This document shows positions 21,107-31,882 of a stretch of 64,000 bases of DNA, one piece after another. This DNA comes from Stygiobacter sp. RIFOXYC2_FULL_38_25 (GTDB lineage Bacteria; Bacteroidota; Ignavibacteria; Ignavibacteriales; Melioribacteraceae), in the NCBI GenBank assembly GCA_001803165.1, contig MHAZ01000017.1, forward strand, positions 186,001 through 250,000. Direction: 5' to 3'. Numbering within the stretch: the first letter of the stretch is position 1; each line of letters starts with the position of its first letter. Position numbers and translations under genes: made by a program. The notes under the pieces are model-generated. The model saw nothing but the letters and a program-made list of their open reading frames with translations, was not told the origin of the DNA and did no database searches.

Positions 21107-21648
21107 AGAAAGATGAAATTTGGGTGGGAACAGAAAAGTTTGTTCCGTACTTAACTGCGGAAGTAATACAGAAAAGAGTTGCCGAGCTTGGCAAACAACT
21201 GAGCGAAGAATACAAATCCAAACTGCCGATATTTATCGGTGTGTTGAACGGCTCGTTCATGTTCATGGCTGATTTGCTTAAAAACATTTCCATCAATTGC
21301 GAAATGGATTTTTTCAAACTTTCCAGTTACGGCGATACTAAAATTTCATCCGGCAAAGTAAAACTTGTTAAAGATTTGAATGCCGATATCACCGATAGGC
21401 ATTTAATTATTGTTGAAGATATTGTTGATAGCGGGCTCTCAATCAAATACATAGAAGAACTGATAGCCGAGCACAAACCGGCAAGTATGAAGGTTGCATC
21501 GCTTCTCTACAAGCCCGATAGCCTCAAATATGACGTCAAAATTGACTATATTGGCTTCGAGATACCAAGTAAGTTTGTTATCGGCTATGGGTTAGATTAT
21601 GCTCAGAAGTATCGCAATCTCCCCTCAATTTATGCTCTTAGCGAATAA
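21094..21648 (+). CDS. hpt: hypoxanthine phosphoribosyltransferase
   Basis: This 184-residue enzyme makes IMP or GMP from hypoxanthine or guanine and PRPP. The PRPP loop is VEDIVDSGLS at 107-116. FIGVLNGSFMFMADLL near 47-62 and KVASLLYKPD are also characteristic. It lies between tilS (13-nt overlap) and ftsH, an order found in many bacteria including Bacillus, which supports the assignment. It is a purine salvage gene, unlike the purine-degradation candidates at 52-64 kb. Confidence 0.95.
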   Translation: MDDLKKDEIWVGTEKFVPYLTAEVIQKRVAELGKQLSEEYKSKLPIFIGVLNGSFMFMADLLKNISINCEMDFFKLSSYGDTKISSGKVKLVKDLNADITDRHLIIVEDIVDSGLSIKYIEELIAEHKPASMKVASLLYKPDSLKYDVKIDYIGFEIPSKFVIGYGLDYAQKYRNLPSIYALSE

Positions 21649-21657
21649 GGAATAGGA

Positions 21658-23754
21658 ATGAAAGAACTAAATAATAAATGGTTTATGGCTGACGAAGATA
21701 AAACACCAAATCAAAAACCAAAAAAAGGTTTTACTCCGCAAAAGCAAGATGGAGATTTCGACTGGGGAAAAATTATTAAAACTGTTTTTAGCTGGGGCGC
21801 AGTTGTTATTGCCGCAGTTATAGTAATGCAGTTTATGCGTTCCGGTACTTCCGGAACGGTTGATGTTTCTTACGATCAGTATCAGCAGTTTTTGAAAGAC
21901 AACAAAATTGTACACGCGAAGATTATTAAATCCGATATCAACGATTACCGCCTTGAAGGAACTCTGAGAGAAAAGGAAAAAATCTTTGTTAACAATACCG
22001 GCGTTGATATAAAAGTATTTTCAGTAGTTATTGATCAATCGGATCTTCCGGAACAGAAAAAAGCCTGGGATGCAAAGGGAATTAAATACACATACTCAAA
22101 AGAATCGAACGAATGGCTTACTGTATTTCTTGGATTCATTCCTTGGCTATTAATTCTTGCTGTGTGGATTTTCTTCTTCCGCAGAATGCAAGGCGGCGGT
22201 GCGGGCGGCGGCGGTTCACGTGGAATTTTCAATTTTGGAAAAAGCCGCGCTAAACTTATTTCCGAATCGCAGATTAAAGTTACGTTCAAAGATGTTGCGG
22301 GTGCAGATGAAGCAAAACAAGAACTTCAAGAAATTATCGAGTTCTTACGCGAACCCGCAAAATTTCAAAAACTTGGCGGAAAAATTCCACGCGGCGTTTT
22401 GTTATTAGGACCTCCCGGAACCGGTAAAACTTTATTAGCACGTGCAGTTGCCGGAGAAGCGGGCGTACCGTTCTTTTCTATTTCCGGTGCGGACTTTGTT
22501 GAAATGTTTGTTGGTGTTGGCGCAAGCCGTGTTAGAGATTTATTCGATCAAGGAAAGAAAAACGCTCCTTGTATTATTTTCATAGATGAAATAGATGCTG
22601 TGGGTCGCCATCGCGGTGCGGGTTTAGGCGGCGGACATGATGAGCGCGAGCAGACTTTGAATCAATTACTTGTTGAGATGGATGGCTTTGAGCAGAACAG
22701 CGGCGTTATAATTATTGCTGCTACAAACAGACCGGATGTTCTCGATCCGGCATTATTGCGCCCAGGTCGCTTTGATAGACAAGTTGTTGTAGATCGCCCA
22801 GATGTTAAAGGCCGCGAAGGAATTTTGAAAGTTCACACAAGAAAAATTCCTCTTGAGCCGGATGTTGATTTAACTGTGCTTGCAAAAGGAACTCCTGGTT
22901 TAGCCGGCGCAGAAATTGCAAACCTGGTTAACGAAGCAGCGCTTCTTGCGGCGAGAAAGAATAAGAAAAAAGTTGGCATGGAAGATTTTGAAGAAGCCAA
23001 AGATAAAGTGATGATGGGAATGGAACGTAAGAGCATGATAATCTCCGAAGCTGAAAAGAAGATTACTGCTTACCACGAAATTGGACACGTTCTTGTTGCT
23101 AAGATGATTCCTGAAGCAGATCCTGTGCATAAAGTAACAATCATTCCACGCGGAAGAGCACTCGGCGTTACAACTTATCTTCCGGTTGATGAGAAGCATA
23201 CATACTCCAAAACATATCTTGAAGCTATGATTACTTATGCACTTGGCGGAAGAGCAGCAGAAAAATTGGTCTTCAATCAACTTACAACCGGTGCCGGTAA
23301 CGATATTGAAAAAGCTACCGGTATAGCGCGCAAAATGGTTTGCGAGTGGGGTATGAGCGAAAAACTTGGACCGCTTGCTTTAGGAAACAAAGAGCAAGAA
23401 ATATTTTTGGGAAGAGAAATTTCTCAGCATAAAGATTTTAGCGAGCAAACAGCTCAGATTATTGATATGGAAATCAAAAAGATTATCATAGATGGAATGG
23501 ACAGCGCCGAAAAAATTCTTGCTGATAATGCCGATATGCTTCATAAACTTTCTAAAGAACTTCTTGAAAGAGAAATACTTGATAACGATGAAATAGAAAA
23601 AATTATGCGCGGGGAAGAACTTCCGCCGGTCAAGAGAAATGGTTCTAATGATGCCTCTCATGCTAAAGCAGAAGAAGTTCCGGATCATGTAAAATCTTTG
23701 CTTGATGAAAAGAAAAAAAGAGAAACGGAAAAGCCTGCCGAAACAAATGACTGA
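21658..23754 (+). CDS. ftsH: ATP-dependent zinc metalloprotease FtsH
   Basis: This 698-residue membrane protease has two N-terminal transmembrane helices (about 41-60 and 162-180) around a periplasmic domain. The AAA module has Walker A GPPGTGKT at 251-258, Walker [12 protein letters not shown] and the second region of homology [21 protein letters not shown]. The M41 site is HEIGH (His473, Glu474, His477), with Ile in place of the usual Ala. It degrades misassembled membrane proteins and selected regulators. The C-terminal tail is charged. It starts 9 nt after hpt and overlaps the next gene by 8 nt. Confidence 0.97.
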   Translation: MKELNNKWFMADEDKTPNQKPKKGFTPQKQDGDFDWGKIIKTVFSWGAVVIAAVIVMQFMRSGTSGTVDVSYDQYQQFLKDNKIVHAKIIKSDINDYRLEGTLREKEKIFVNNTGVDIKVFSVVIDQSDLPEQKKAWDAKGIKYTYSKESNEWLTVFLGFIPWLLILAVWIFFFRRMQGGGAGGGGSRGIFNFGKSRAKLISESQIKVTFKDVAGADEAKQELQEIIEFLREPAKFQKLGGKIPRGVLLLGPPGTGKTLLARAVAGEAGVPFFSISGADFVEMFVGVGASRVRDLFDQGKKNAPCIIFIDEIDAVGRHRGAGLGGGHDEREQTLNQLLVEMDGFEQNSGVIIIAATNRPDVLDPALLRPGRFDRQVVVDRPDVKGREGILKVHTRKIPLEPDVDLTVLAKGTPGLAGAEIANLVNEAALLAARKNKKKVGMEDFEEAKDKVMMGMERKSMIISEAEKKITAYHEIGHVLVAKMIPEADPVHKVTIIPRGRALGVTTYLPVDEKHTYSKTYLEAMITYALGGRAAEKLVFNQLTTGAGNDIEKATGIARKMVCEWGMSEKLGPLALGNKEQEIFLGREISQHKDFSEQTAQIIDMEIKKIIIDGMDSAEKILADNADMLHKLSKELLEREILDNDEIEKIMRGEELPPVKRNGSNDASHAKAEEVPDHVKSLLDEKKKRETEKPAETND

Positions 23755-24412
23755 TGACCGCGGAACAATAGATTACAAAAATGAAATTTACCGGAAGGGA
23801 ATCCATATGGTTTCCCTTTCTATTCCCACCGTTTATTATTTTATTACAAAAGAACTCGCGCTTTATATTTTAATCCCAATGATGATTTTTTCTCTAACCG
23901 TGGATTACGGAAGATATTTTTCCGAAACAATGGCAAAGCTGGTTCAAAAAGTTTTCGGGTTTTTAATGCGCAAACATGAGTGGGACAGCAAAAAGAAAAA
24001 TCTTAACGGCGCCACATACGTTTTGATTTCTGCGGTGTTTGTTGTGATTGTCTTTCCCAAAGTTTTTGTGATTACCGCTTTTGCCGTTCTAATTATTGGC
24101 GATGTAGCCGCAGCATTAATCGGCAGGCGTTACGGAAAAACAAAATTTTTGTTTAAGAGTCTGCAAGGAACGCTGGCGTTTTTTGTCTTTTCTTGTATTG
24201 TTGTTTTAGCTACGCCAAAAGTTGAAGGAAGCCTAACCGAGTATTTAATAGGTTTTGCCGCAGTTGCAGTAGGTGCAATTGCGGAAAATGTTTCCGGTAC
24301 CTGGGCTGATGATAATTTTACAATTCCGGTTACAATCTGTGTTACAATGTGGATACTTTATATAATCTTTTTACCGCAGCTTCCTCTAATCTTACCAAAC
24401 GTACCTAATTAA
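23747..24412 (+). CDS. polyprenol/diacylglycerol kinase-like membrane protein (SEC59/VTE5 type)
   Basis: This 221-residue integral membrane protein has about six hydrophobic helices. It shows the CTP-dependent lipid kinase pattern of the dolichol/phytol kinase family: [11 protein letters not shown] near the N-terminus, [12 protein letters not shown], then [17 protein letters not shown] and [10 protein letters not shown]. The acceptor lipid in bacteria is usually unproven. The ATG at 23747 overlaps the ftsH stop by 8 nt; the longer frame from 23702 would only add a Lys-rich run copied from the ftsH tail. It is the last gene of the tilS operon. Confidence 0.8.
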   Translation: MTDDRGTIDYKNEIYRKGIHMVSLSIPTVYYFITKELALYILIPMMIFSLTVDYGRYFSETMAKLVQKVFGFLMRKHEWDSKKKNLNGATYVLISAVFVVIVFPKVFVITAFAVLIIGDVAAALIGRRYGKTKFLFKSLQGTLAFFVFSCIVVLATPKVEGSLTEYLIGFAAVAVGAIAENVSGTWADDNFTIPVTICVTMWILYIIFLPQLPLILPNVPN

Positions 24413-24416
24413 TATC

Positions 24417-24640
24417 TGTCATTCTGAGCGCAACGAAGAATCGCCAACTTTTGCCGACACGATTTAAATATTTTCGAAAGTTTAGAATTTCTCTCCTAGT
24501 TTACCAGCTTAATAGAACGCGGATCTAACGGATTAAACTGATTAACGCAGATTTAAATCCTCGTACGTCTGCTCAATCCGCGCTTCCCATTCTATTCATA
24601 GTGATTTCGTGGCTTCATTTCTCGACATCGCTCGAAATGA
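24417..24640. repeat. intergenic repeat region with CATTCTGAGCG and CATTTCTCGA elements
   Basis: The 282-nt gap between convergent genes holds no gene. At 24417 it contains TGTCATTCTGAGCG, matching the ends of the elements at 19605 and 36272. At 24615-24640 it contains a 26-nt palindrome that, on the minus strand, differs by one base from the repeat at 58447-58472. The middle carries degraded ATCTAACGGATTAA-type repeats. Confidence 0.6.
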
Positions 24641-24694
24641 CATAAAACTATTATAAATAATTTGTATTTGCTTCTTACGGCTCACGATTTTCGT

Positions 24695-26593
24695 TTACTC
24701 CATCCCTCTCAAAATCTCATACGGTATTTGATATCCCGGAAAATCTTTCTTCGCTTTCTCAATGTAAACCTTAGCGCGCTCTTTGTATCCGAACTGAAGT
24801 TCGTAAGCCGCGCGGTAGGTGAGCATAGTACCAACCGTAGTTTCAATAAACTGAATGTACTTATTCTTTTCTTTAGGTAATCTGATAGTAAACTTTGGAT
24901 CTGGTGCTGGAATATATTCAGTCCTTTTAACAACTTTGAAGGCGAGCAAGTGAGGAACTAACTGATAACCCTTCGGCAAAGTAAATTCACCACGCTGCAT
25001 TTCATTCTGGAAAAGTTCTAAGCCAATGTAACAGTTGCGCTCTTCAATATTTTTCCCAATTAAATTTGTCATAACAGCACGGTAATTCTGTTCAAGCAGA
25101 TTGGGATCAAAATCCTCATCACGCTCAAATAGTTTTACAGCTTCAACAAACGCGCTTGATTCGGCTTCAATCTTTTTCATCACAGCGGGATGATTATTTT
25201 GCAGCTGATGATAATACCATGAGCGGCGAAGCAGTTCCTTATCTATTACAGCAACATCTTTACGAAAGCTCTCAACATTCTGGAAATAATACGAAGCCGA
25301 AACAAAATAGTCCCACTGATAAGAAAAAATTAACGAGTTGGGCTCCATACTTCCAATGATTGCTTTGGTGTAATCTTCGAAAGTATAACTGTCACTTTGA
25401 TCGGTATCGCTCCTATTTATTGCCAAAGGAACAAAGCAAAGCAAACCAACAATTGCAAGAGAGTAATTTTCCCTTAATGATTTTGTCTTGAGGTATAACA
25501 TCAGTTGGAGAACTCCAAATGCGATGAAGAAGGAAAAAATTATGTAAGTAAGTAGAAAGTAGGAATCAATATCAACAATGTCATAGTTAATTGAATAGAG
25601 AACCGTAAAAAGAAAAGTGATTAGTAAAGCTGTAAACAGTTTCTTCTCCCGCTTGAAAAGAAAAATTATTCCGGCGATTCCAAGAAACAAGCCTGCATAA
25701 GCAAATTCTGACGGAAAGTTAGATAGAAAATATTTGAACTGTTTTCCGGCTGCTTCGAAGGAAGCAAAAAGCCAAACTTGATATTGCTTGCCGGTAAAGT
25801 GGCGCCAGAAGTTTTCGAAGTTAACCGGATTGCCCCAATTTAAAATTGGCTGTGATGCCGCGCGGATTGGTAAGTAGAGATAAATAAGAAAAAGAACCGG
25901 AAGCGAGACGACTGCTGTAAGTCCAATCTTCTTGAAAGCTTGCTTTGTGAACTTCTCTTTTTGAAAGAACAGTATTGCTGCGAATGGGAGCGTAAGCAAT
26001 GTTGTCATATGGTTAGCAAAGCCAAACGCCAAAGCAAGACCAACATAAATCCAATCTGTAATTTTATTTTCGGTTGAGTAATGCGCGCAGAGAGCAGTAA
26101 AGATTATAAGAGTAAAAAGAAAAACCTGAAGTGAATAAACTTCAACTGAAGTTGACTGCATCCAAAATGTTTTGCTGAACGCTAAATAAAATCCTCCTGC
26201 AATAGCAACAATAATTTTCTGGTCGGCTGTAAATCCGGTCTCAATTACTTTCATCCTTTGTTTTGTTTTTTGCGCAACTGATTTAGTTGCTAAACCTTTA
26301 ACCAGCTGCTCAAAAATTTTGACAAAAAGCACTATTGCTAACGCGCACCAAACTGCGGCAAGTAAATTGGCTTGATAGATTTTTGCGAATGGTAAAGGAA
26401 TTTTCAAAAAGAGATAGCCAAGCATTGTAAATAACGGGTAGCCGGTTGGATGAGCAATACCAAGCGTTGCCTGCACAGCGGCAAGTTCACCTGAATCAAT
26501 TTGTATTACGCTTGGTGCCAGTGTGAATAAATAGATTATAAAAACAATTGCGGCTGTAGCAATCGCATAATGCTTTCTCAGAATAGCCAACAT
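24695..26593 (-). CDS. DUF2723 polytopic membrane protein (GT-C-like)
   Basis: This 632-residue protein has about ten transmembrane helices in its first 400 residues and a soluble C-terminal domain. The DUF2723 signature is at the N-terminus: LAPSVIQIDSGELAAVQATL, then GIAHPTGYPLF. The acidic pair in the first loop recalls the catalytic Asp of GT-C glycosyltransferases that use lipid-linked sugars, so a role in protein or lipid glycosylation is inferred. Family function is not established. The ATG shares one base with the glnE stop (TAATG), so the two are translationally coupled. Confidence 0.85.
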   Translation of the reverse strand: MLAILRKHYAIATAAIVFIIYLFTLAPSVIQIDSGELAAVQATLGIAHPTGYPLFTMLGYLFLKIPLPFAKIYQANLLAAVWCALAIVLFVKIFEQLVKGLATKSVAQKTKQRMKVIETGFTADQKIIVAIAGGFYLAFSKTFWMQSTSVEVYSLQVFLFTLIIFTALCAHYSTENKITDWIYVGLALAFGFANHMTTLLTLPFAAILFFQKEKFTKQAFKKIGLTAVVSLPVLFLIYLYLPIRAASQPILNWGNPVNFENFWRHFTGKQYQVWLFASFEAAGKQFKYFLSNFPSEFAYAGLFLGIAGIIFLFKREKKLFTALLITFLFTVLYSINYDIVDIDSYFLLTYIIFSFFIAFGVLQLMLYLKTKSLRENYSLAIVGLLCFVPLAINRSDTDQSDSYTFEDYTKAIIGSMEPNSLIFSYQWDYFVSASYYFQNVESFRKDVAVIDKELLRRSWYYHQLQNNHPAVMKKIEAESSAFVEAVKLFERDEDFDPNLLEQNYRAVMTNLIGKNIEERNCYIGLELFQNEMQRGEFTLPKGYQLVPHLLAFKVVKRTEYIPAPDPKFTIRLPKEKNKYIQFIETTVGTMLTYRAAYELQFGYKERAKVYIEKAKKDFPGYQIPYEILRGME

Positions 26594-29382
26594 TAATCAC
26601 CTAGTAATTTTTCAAACAATTGAGAATTCGATTTAAGAATTTGTTTCAACACGGTTTCAAGAGCATTCATGTTATCGTTCTTAGTGCAACGATTTAAGAG
26701 AAGCTTTTTTTCATTGGTACTGTATGACGAAGCAGAGGTTGAGTTAAATACGTTTTGCAGACATAACTCCACAAATTTTAGTCTTTCGAAATTAGCCTTT
26801 AAAACTTCAACTTCAGGGTGGAACTTATATAATTCCGTAAAAATCTTTTTGTAGCCAGCTCCAATTAATTTGTTCAAATGTTTTTTGTCTGAAATAATAA
26901 TTGTTTGCAGAATAAAATCTATTGTAAGAAGTCCGCCTCTATCTTTTTTAATATTGATGCCGGTGCTTAAACTGTTTGCAGATTGCTGAAGAACCGAAGC
27001 GTGCATCTTTCGTACTTCAGTTTTAATATCTTTTGCGGTAAACCGTTGCGAGTATTTAACAATTGCCGAAGCAAACATTTTGAACAACTTCTCGTTGCCA
27101 TAAACAAATCTTAGTTTAGTTAGTGCTTGAAACTCCCAAACCCGCGCACGGTTTGAAAGGTAGGTTTCGTAATTCTTTATATCCCAAACAATGGGAGATT
27201 TTTTTCCCTCCGGACGCAAGCGGAAATCCACATCGAATGGTTTGAATTTTTCTTTTGCGATGCCGAGAAAATCTTGAAAATGGTTTTGTATTCTTTCGTT
27301 AGCTTCTATTTCTTCAACCACCACGATTAAATCAATGTCGGAAGAAAAATTCATGTTGGAGGCGCCCAAACTGCCGAGCGCTGCAATGAAATAATTGTAA
27401 TTGAGATTTTGCTTGCCGAGAATCACAGCAATATGAAAAGTGAAATACGCAGAAAGTGTCTCCGCAACTTTGGGCTGCTTTATCAAACCAAGTGAAAACT
27501 GAACAGAAAGTGTGAACACAATCTGCTCTGTGGTCAGAATTGCGAAATCGCGGCTTAAGTCTTTTGTAAACACTCTTCGTGAAATAAAGAAATCTTCCAA
27601 GCGGTTTGAGCCGGATAATGCTTCAACGGCTTTCTGCGAATACTCGCATAAGCGCAAAAAGCTCCTAAAGAATTTATTATTTATAAACTCGCCGTACCAG
27701 ATAGATGGAAATTTTGTGGTACGGATAACGCGTACAAAGTTTTCAACAACACTGTCGGGATCAACACAACCTTTTAAATATTCGGCTAGGCTTGGTTCAA
27801 TTGAGTCAAACAGATCAATCGTGCGCGAATCAAATTCTTTCCGCTCAATTATTCCTTGTCCGCTGCGCAAGAATTGCAAATTCTTTTCCGCCTTTGGTTT
27901 CTCCTTAAATAGAATTTGTTGCTTGCCCGCTGTAGAAGAACAGTCATCAGTTTTCAGAATATGGTTATAAATTTCGCGGACAGATTTACGGTAACTTTCC
28001 AATTGTTCCTTAAAGTCTTCAGCGGAATTCATCTGCAAATAGATTGCAAGCTTGTTAACCATTGCCGCATCACCAGGAATCTGATGCGTTTGCGTATCGT
28101 TCATTAGCTGAAGAAAGTGCTCAATCCTCCTATAAAAAATGTAAGCCTCGGCAAGCAATTCCTTTTCTTTCTTCCGCAATAGTTTTCTTTCCAGAAGAAC
28201 CTCAAGTGCAATTAAACTGTTGCCGGTTCGCATCTCTGTATATTTACCGCCGTTAAGAAGTTGTAACGCTTGAACGGAAAACTCGATGTCGCGGATTCCG
28301 CCGGGAAAAGTTTTTACATCCTCCTTTACGTTATGCTGGCGCTCAATGTTCTGCTTCATCGCCTTAATTTTATCTTTGATAGATGAAGAGTATGAAACGT
28401 GATAAACATAAGGAGTAACGAAAGAAATGAATTTATTGTATAGCTCTCTGTTACCGCTTATGAAATCCAACTTTATCAACATTTGCCGTTCCCAATCTTC
28501 GCCGCGTGTTTCGTAATATTTTATGTAATCATTCAGCGCTTTGCAGAGAGGAGAATATTTCCCATCTGGGCGTAAGCGGAAATCAGTGCGGTAGATATAT
28601 CCGTTGGGAGTAATTTCAGTTGATGATTTTGAGAACAGCTGCACGGTTTCGGAAAGTATTTCGTGAAAATCTTTGTTGATGGATTCTAACTGAGAATTAG
28701 AATCGTAGAATAAAATTAAATCTACATCGCTGCTGTAATTAAGCTCGCCGCCACCGAGTTTGCCAAGTGAGCAGAGAGAATATTTATTACTAGGGGGGGC
28801 TATATTATATTTTGCGAGAACATCTTCGTAACAGATTTCGAAAAGATTTTCGTTGAGAACTTTTGCAAGAAATGAAAGCTGCCGCGTTGTACTGAGTAGT
28901 TCATCAAAGTGCAGAATGTCAGTTGTCCCGATTTTTAGAATAATTCGCTTTTTGAATTGACGCAGAAAAGTTAATCTAGAGTTGAGCGATTTGAATTTTC
29001 TAACACCTTCGCTTACCTCTTTCTCCAGTTCTTCAAGTTTTATTTCCCTTGACAAGTACTCTTGATCAAAAATTTGGTAAAGATATTCCGGATTGCGAAC
29101 AACAATATCCGTCAGATAATTTGAGCTAGCCGCTATTGATACAACAATTTCGCCGTGATGAGGAAGTTTTGGCAGTTCACGGAAAAAGAAAGACTTATCG
29201 TATATAGCGGAAATGATGCGGAGAAGGTTCGCTTCTGATGAGGAATTGAAAAAATATTTGCCGGCTTCTGTTTCAAGCTGCGAAACAATATTCTCAAATA
29301 GTTCTGAAGAGAGCAATCCTTCCGAAAGCTCTACAAACTTTTTGATGAATGAATCCGAGAAATGAAAATTCTGCAATGCCAA
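26593..29382 (-). CDS. glnE: glutamine synthetase adenylyltransferase/adenylyl-removing enzyme
   Basis: This 929-residue protein has the duplicated nucleotidyltransferase layout of GlnE. The first unit has SSDVDLILFYD near residue 215 with DFRLRPDGKYSPL and FPGGIRDIEFSVQ. The second has SSDIDLIVVVEE near 680 with DFRLRPEGKKSPI. In enterobacteria GlnE adds and removes AMP on glutamine synthetase under control of PII. A PII gene is present at 39694, but no glutamine synthetase is nearby. The predicted start is a TTG at 29382 with a weak ribosome-binding site. It is the first gene of a leftward pair. Confidence 0.93.
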   Translation of the reverse strand: MALQNFHFSDSFIKKFVELSEGLLSSELFENIVSQLETEAGKYFFNSSSEANLLRIISAIYDKSFFFRELPKLPHHGEIVVSIAASSNYLTDIVVRNPEYLYQIFDQEYLSREIKLEELEKEVSEGVRKFKSLNSRLTFLRQFKKRIILKIGTTDILHFDELLSTTRQLSFLAKVLNENLFEICYEDVLAKYNIAPPSNKYSLCSLGKLGGGELNYSSDVDLILFYDSNSQLESINKDFHEILSETVQLFSKSSTEITPNGYIYRTDFRLRPDGKYSPLCKALNDYIKYYETRGEDWERQMLIKLDFISGNRELYNKFISFVTPYVYHVSYSSSIKDKIKAMKQNIERQHNVKEDVKTFPGGIRDIEFSVQALQLLNGGKYTEMRTGNSLIALEVLLERKLLRKKEKELLAEAYIFYRRIEHFLQLMNDTQTHQIPGDAAMVNKLAIYLQMNSAEDFKEQLESYRKSVREIYNHILKTDDCSSTAGKQQILFKEKPKAEKNLQFLRSGQGIIERKEFDSRTIDLFDSIEPSLAEYLKGCVDPDSVVENFVRVIRTTKFPSIWYGEFINNKFFRSFLRLCEYSQKAVEALSGSNRLEDFFISRRVFTKDLSRDFAILTTEQIVFTLSVQFSLGLIKQPKVAETLSAYFTFHIAVILGKQNLNYNYFIAALGSLGASNMNFSSDIDLIVVVEEIEANERIQNHFQDFLGIAKEKFKPFDVDFRLRPEGKKSPIVWDIKNYETYLSNRARVWEFQALTKLRFVYGNEKLFKMFASAIVKYSQRFTAKDIKTEVRKMHASVLQQSANSLSTGINIKKDRGGLLTIDFILQTIIISDKKHLNKLIGAGYKKIFTELYKFHPEVEVLKANFERLKFVELCLQNVFNSTSASSYSTNEKKLLLNRCTKNDNMNALETVLKQILKSNSQLFEKLLGD

Positions 29383-29543
29383 AATAATCCCAAGTTTCTG
29401 TGTCTAAAATAGTTTAAGAGAATGTAAATCGCACAAGAAAGAAAAAAATAAGTAGCCGGAAATAAGAAGCCTGCTACTCGCTTTGTTTGTTGAGCGGGTC
29501 AGTTGTCCGCATTCAGCTATAAGATAGAAAAACAAATCTTTCT

Positions 29544-29571
29544 GTAAAGACGTAGCGTGCTACGTCTCTAC
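29544..29571. repeat. 28-nt GTAAAGACG palindromic repeat
   Basis: The arms GTAAAGACG and CGTCTCTAC enclose the core TAGCGTGCTA. The arms are identical to those of the unit at 2280-2307, while the core differs but remains self-complementary. It lies in the 313-nt gap between divergent glnE and the first GWxTD gene, which otherwise holds only upstream regulatory DNA. Confidence 0.75.
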
Positions 29572-29600
29572 CATAAAATCTACCTGTACATAAAATTACC

Positions 29601-29630
29601 TTGACAATAAATTATGGAAAAACGTTATTG
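29601..29630 (+). promoter_or_regulatory. possible promoter of the GWxTD operon
   Basis: A perfect TTGACA at 29601-29606 is followed after 18 nt by TTATTG at 29625-29630, a weak match to a -10 box. The first GWxTD gene starts at 29696 with a strong GGAGGGTG ribosome-binding site. Only the -35 box is convincing. Confidence 0.3.
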
Positions 29631-29695
29631 CTAATAGATTACAGTTACTCTAAAACTAAATCTTAGCATTTTCAGTTCTTCCATATGGAGGGTGT

Positions 29696-31882
29696 ATGAT
29701 TAGAAAGTTACTACTCACAGTCCTAAGTTCAACAATCATCTTTGCGCAATCAACGGTAATTTCAAAGTACGAAAACGGTTTAAGGTGTCTTGCAGGCAAG
29801 GATACTGTGAACTCAATTGTTTTCTTAAAAAAAGATATTGAAGAAAGTGAACGAGCCGATTCCTACTATCAGCTTGCAATGATATTACAAGCATGCAAAG
29901 ATTATTATAAAATGAATGAGGCGGAGGATTATTACAAAAAGGCAATTGATAAAGATCCGCTCAATGTTAAGTATCGGCTTGACTACGGCAAATATCTTGA
30001 AATGATAGATGTAAAAGTTAGAGATGATATGACCGCGCGTAAACGGGCAAGAGATCAATACGAAAAGGTAATTGAAATAAGCCCGGCTAATTCTGCCGCC
30101 TATTTTAGAATGGGAAAGCTTGAGTACAATGACTATCTGGATTATCACAATTCTTTTCAAAAAGAAACTTTCACTACCGGAGACAATTATTTTATAACTT
30201 CTGCCAGTGCAAGAAGCAAGTTGAAGGAAAATCAATGGGAAGTATCTCAGGACGCGCAATTAAGCTTTATTAAAGAGGCAAAGAATAGTTATGATACAGC
30301 AGAAGAATATCTGCATCTTGCTATTAAAAACGACTCTTCACTTTATGACGCATATACAACGTTAGCCGGTTTATATGAAGATTCCGGTGACTATCAAAAA
30401 GGAGTTGATGTTCTTAAGCAACTGTTTAGAAAAAAGGAGAATGATTATAGTTATCACGCAACTCTTGCCTTTTTATATTACCGGTTAAATGAGCCGGGGC
30501 TATCGTACCCTGAATTTCAGAAAGCGATTGCCTTGATGACGAATGAAGAAAAAAAAGAATTTCTAATTGGCAGTGTTAAGATTCTATTGCAATCCCTTTT
30601 GGATGAAAAGAAAGTGTACAGCGAAACCGAACTCAATCAAATTGTAAACAGCTATTGGAATAGAAAAGACCCGTTAGTTATTACCGAGATAAACGAAAGA
30701 CTACTTGAGCATTTTGCAAGAGTAACTTATGCTAATCTAAGATTTGGTGTTGAATCACTAGGAACAAAAGGATGGAAAACAGATAGAGGAGAAGCGATAA
30801 TTAGGTACGGATTTCCCGACAAAAGAATACGCTACAGACCATATATATATGATACTGGGAAAAAGTTTATTAGGTTGATCAAGACTGATATTTGGACCTA
30901 CAATAACTTCACTTTGGCGTTTACGGATCGGTTTTTAACAAATCAATTTCAGTTCAACAGTCCATACACTTCCGAAAGTCCTAACACTTCCATAACACTT
31001 TCTCAATATCCCGGAAATACTGATGATCTTGTAAAACTAGATCTTCGTTATTCCAAGCCGGAAGAATATAATCCTAACTTCAAGGGACCAATATTTAGAG
31101 TCCCATATAAAGCATATCAGTTTGCCGCATCAGACAAAAACAAAACCGATGTGTATGTTGGATATCAAATAAATTATGAAGATACGGCAACAACTAAAGA
31201 ACAATTCAGCCAAGGTTATGATGTAGGACTATTTTTTAACGATAACGGATTTAATAGAAAATTTGGGAAGAAACAAACCTTAGCTTATAATGAAAGAAAC
31301 GGCAATTGTTATAATCATTCCATTTTAATGCAGACGCTTCCTCAGAATGGAAATATGGCATTTGAGTTAATGAGAAAGAAAGATAGCGGCATAGCGTCAT
31401 ATCATGGTAAGTTTTCTATTAAGAGTTTTAGAGGTAATGAACTGCAAATAAGCGATATGCTTCTTGCCAAGGAATTAGAACTTGAGAAAAAATTAGATGG
31501 AGCCATTGAAAGGAAAAATATTTCGGTTGTTGCTAATCCAACAAACCGGTTTAACAGCAAAGACCAGATTTATCTTTACTACGAAATTTATAATTTGGGT
31601 AAGAGAAGCAGCTACACAGATTTTGAACAAAAGCTTACTATACAAAAGAAAGGAGATGATGGAATTATTGGTTCTGTTCTAAGCGTTGTTGGGCTTGATG
31701 GTAAAGGCAATAAGATTATGCTCACTTCCAATTATCAAACGGAAGAGCGTGACCCGCAGATGTATCTTCAATTAGATATGAGCAAATATGACGCTGGTAA
31801 TTATTTTGTAACCGTAACAATCAAAGACAAAAATTCCGGTAAAACAATAAGCGCAAGTACAGAATTACAATGGGGTGAATAA
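29696..31882 (+). CDS. secreted TPR and GWxTD-domain protein 1
   Basis: This 728-residue protein has a signal peptide (MIRKLLLTVLSSTIIFAQS). An N-terminal helical TPR-like region (about 25-310) includes YYKKAIDKDPLNVKYRLDYG and a second repeat set. The GWxTD motif is Gly359-Trp-Lys-Thr-Asp363, within a segment followed by GEAIIRYGFPDKR. A beta-rich C-terminal domain contains YLYYEIYNLG. GWxTD proteins are found in Bacteroidota, Acidobacteriota and relatives; their role is unknown. Its stop overlaps the paralogue by one base (TAATG). It is probably periplasmic or outer-membrane associated. Confidence 0.88.
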   Translation: MIRKLLLTVLSSTIIFAQSTVISKYENGLRCLAGKDTVNSIVFLKKDIEESERADSYYQLAMILQACKDYYKMNEAEDYYKKAIDKDPLNVKYRLDYGKYLEMIDVKVRDDMTARKRARDQYEKVIEISPANSAAYFRMGKLEYNDYLDYHNSFQKETFTTGDNYFITSASARSKLKENQWEVSQDAQLSFIKEAKNSYDTAEEYLHLAIKNDSSLYDAYTTLAGLYEDSGDYQKGVDVLKQLFRKKENDYSYHATLAFLYYRLNEPGLSYPEFQKAIALMTNEEKKEFLIGSVKILLQSLLDEKKVYSETELNQIVNSYWNRKDPLVITEINERLLEHFARVTYANLRFGVESLGTKGWKTDRGEAIIRYGFPDKRIRYRPYIYDTGKKFIRLIKTDIWTYNNFTLAFTDRFLTNQFQFNSPYTSESPNTSITLSQYPGNTDDLVKLDLRYSKPEEYNPNFKGPIFRVPYKAYQFAASDKNKTDVYVGYQINYEDTATTKEQFSQGYDVGLFFNDNGFNRKFGKKQTLAYNERNGNCYNHSILMQTLPQNGNMAFELMRKKDSGIASYHGKFSIKSFRGNELQISDMLLAKELELEKKLDGAIERKNISVVANPTNRFNSKDQIYLYYEIYNLGKRSSYTDFEQKLTIQKKGDDGIIGSVLSVVGLDGKGNKIMLTSNYQTEERDPQMYLQLDMSKYDAGNYFVTVTIKDKNSGKTISASTELQWGE